A stretch of 8,222 nucleotides of DNA from an uncultured Porphyromonadaceae bacterium (GTDB lineage: Bacteria; Bacteroidota; Bacteroidia; Bacteroidales; Muribaculaceae), in the NCBI GenBank assembly GCA_947176615.1, contig CAMWRO010000121.1:1-8222 (forward strand). The letters are read 5' to 3'. The notes beneath the pieces are model-generated. The model made no database searches. It had not been told where the DNA came from and saw nothing but the letters and a program-made list of their open reading frames with translations. The position numbers and the translations under genes were made by a program. This document shows positions 7,555 through 8,222 of this stretch, piece by piece; the stretch's first letter is position 1, and each line of letters starts with the position of its first letter.

Positions 7555-8222
7555 ATGAAACAGCTATTTATATTTTTATCAATATTGTGTACTTTGCTCG
7601 TTACCTCGTGTTATGGAAACTCGGGGTTGATGAAACGTGTGGCGACAGTCAGATGGGACGATCCGGGGAATGTCTCTCATCCTTTATTGAGAACTGATGG
7701 TTATTATCTAGGTTCAAACGACGGTCTCCGTTATTTTTTCGGAGATAAAAACACCTACGGTAGCAGAGGATCGGGATTATATACAATAAATCAGGATACT
7801 ATTTTATTTAACACCTATCATTCCTATTATTGGCCAAAACAGTGGGATATGTATAGTGGGAAATTGTTTATACTCAATGATTCTACATTGTTAACGGATT
7901 CCATTTTAATTAATCGCCCGAGCTTGTATAAGGACAGGGAGTATGACATCTACACCGGGAGTGTTGATACTCTCCACTTTTTCAAGTCGGACTATACCAT
8001 AAACCGATTGAAGGAGATTAGTTTAAGGTCTGAAAAATGGTTATGGAACGATGTGAAAAACTGGAAAGAATGGAAGGAAGCCGGAGCGATAGAGAATTTT
8101 GAAGATTGGCGTGACTTGTGGAGGGAAGACACGAATGTATCATCAGCAAGTACGGACAAGATAATGATGGAACCATTGAAATGGGGGGACTCCATCTATT
8201 TAAAAAATATGCCGCTTAGAAT
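7555..8222 (+). CDS. Putative lipoprotein, candidate immunity protein (3' end missing)
   Basis: An open frame runs from the ATG at 7555 to the window edge, 222 codons without a stop. Residues 1-19 are a lipoprotein signal peptide: Lys-2, a hydrophobic stretch, and a VTSC lipobox with Cys-19 to be lipidated. The residues after the Cys (YGNSGLMKR) contain no acidic cluster of the kind that sends Bacteroidota lipoproteins to the cell surface, so the protein probably faces the periplasm. The body is not recognised. It has PLLRTDGYY (61-69) and several beta-like segments in the first 150 residues, then a Trp- and charge-rich helical stretch (about 160-192). The gene starts 15 bp after the toxin stop with no terminator between, the usual place for an immunity gene. 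Immunity to the toxin is inferred from position only. The gene is AT-rich (18 G+C in bases 7861-7920), as often seen for exchanged toxin-immunity cassettes. Confidence 0.8.
   Translation, partial: MKQLFIFLSILCTLLVTSCYGNSGLMKRVATVRWDDPGNVSHPLLRTDGYYLGSNDGLRYFFGDKNTYGSRGSGLYTINQDTILFNTYHSYYWPKQWDMYSGKLFILNDSTLLTDSILINRPSLYKDREYDIYTGSVDTLHFFKSDYTINRLKEISLRSEKWLWNDVKNWKEWKEAGAIENFEDWRDLWREDTNVSSASTDKIMMEPLKWGDSIYLKNMPLR

Noticed and set aside
7992..8195. 67-codon antisense frame in the lipoprotein region
   Set aside because: The + strand frame here continues an intact lipoprotein gene with a clear lipobox. The antisense frame shows no signal or domain.

Overview
The window reads as a chromosomal segment of a gut-type Bacteroidota, most likely order Bacteroidales. 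The evidence is a Bacteroidota-like primary sigma factor at the left edge, a type IX secretion (T9SS) sorting domain, a TAnnTTTG-type -7 promoter element, and the absence of Shine-Dalgarno sequences before the starts. A family such as Muribaculaceae is possible because the housekeeping gene is GC-rich, but that is a guess.

Layout: positions 1-553 hold the 3' part of the housekeeping sigma factor gene rpoD, GC-rich (36 of the first 60 bases). It is followed by a strong GC-rich terminator hairpin (581-627). The base composition then drops sharply. An AT-rich spacer (about 628-791) carries a second inverted repeat ending in a T-run and a good Bacteroidota -7 element. From there three genes run in the same direction with 4 bp and 15 bp gaps, apparently one operon: (i) a 137-residue secreted protein made of a signal peptide, a single RHS/YD-like motif and a T9SS type A sorting domain; (ii) a 2109-residue secreted RHS/TcB-like polymorphic toxin; (iii) the first 222 codons of a putative lipoprotein, cut by the window end, which is in the usual place of an immunity gene.

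The giant protein is modular: Sec signal peptide, SpvB-like N-terminal region, seven FG-GAP/VCBS-type calcium-loop motifs (probably a beta-propeller), a TcB-like middle segment, about 18 YD repeats, an acidic insert, an RHS-associated core with the motif expected for autoproteolysis, a hydrophobic Gly-rich connector, and a C-terminal domain resembling polymorphic toxin type 23.

Working model (inference): the RHS shell encloses the C-terminal toxin, the small T9SS-tagged partner helps carry or anchor the shell outside the cell, and the lipoprotein protects the producer at its own envelope. The most unusual point is that the giant has no T9SS sorting domain of its own, while the tiny protein directly upstream has one plus an RHS-like motif.
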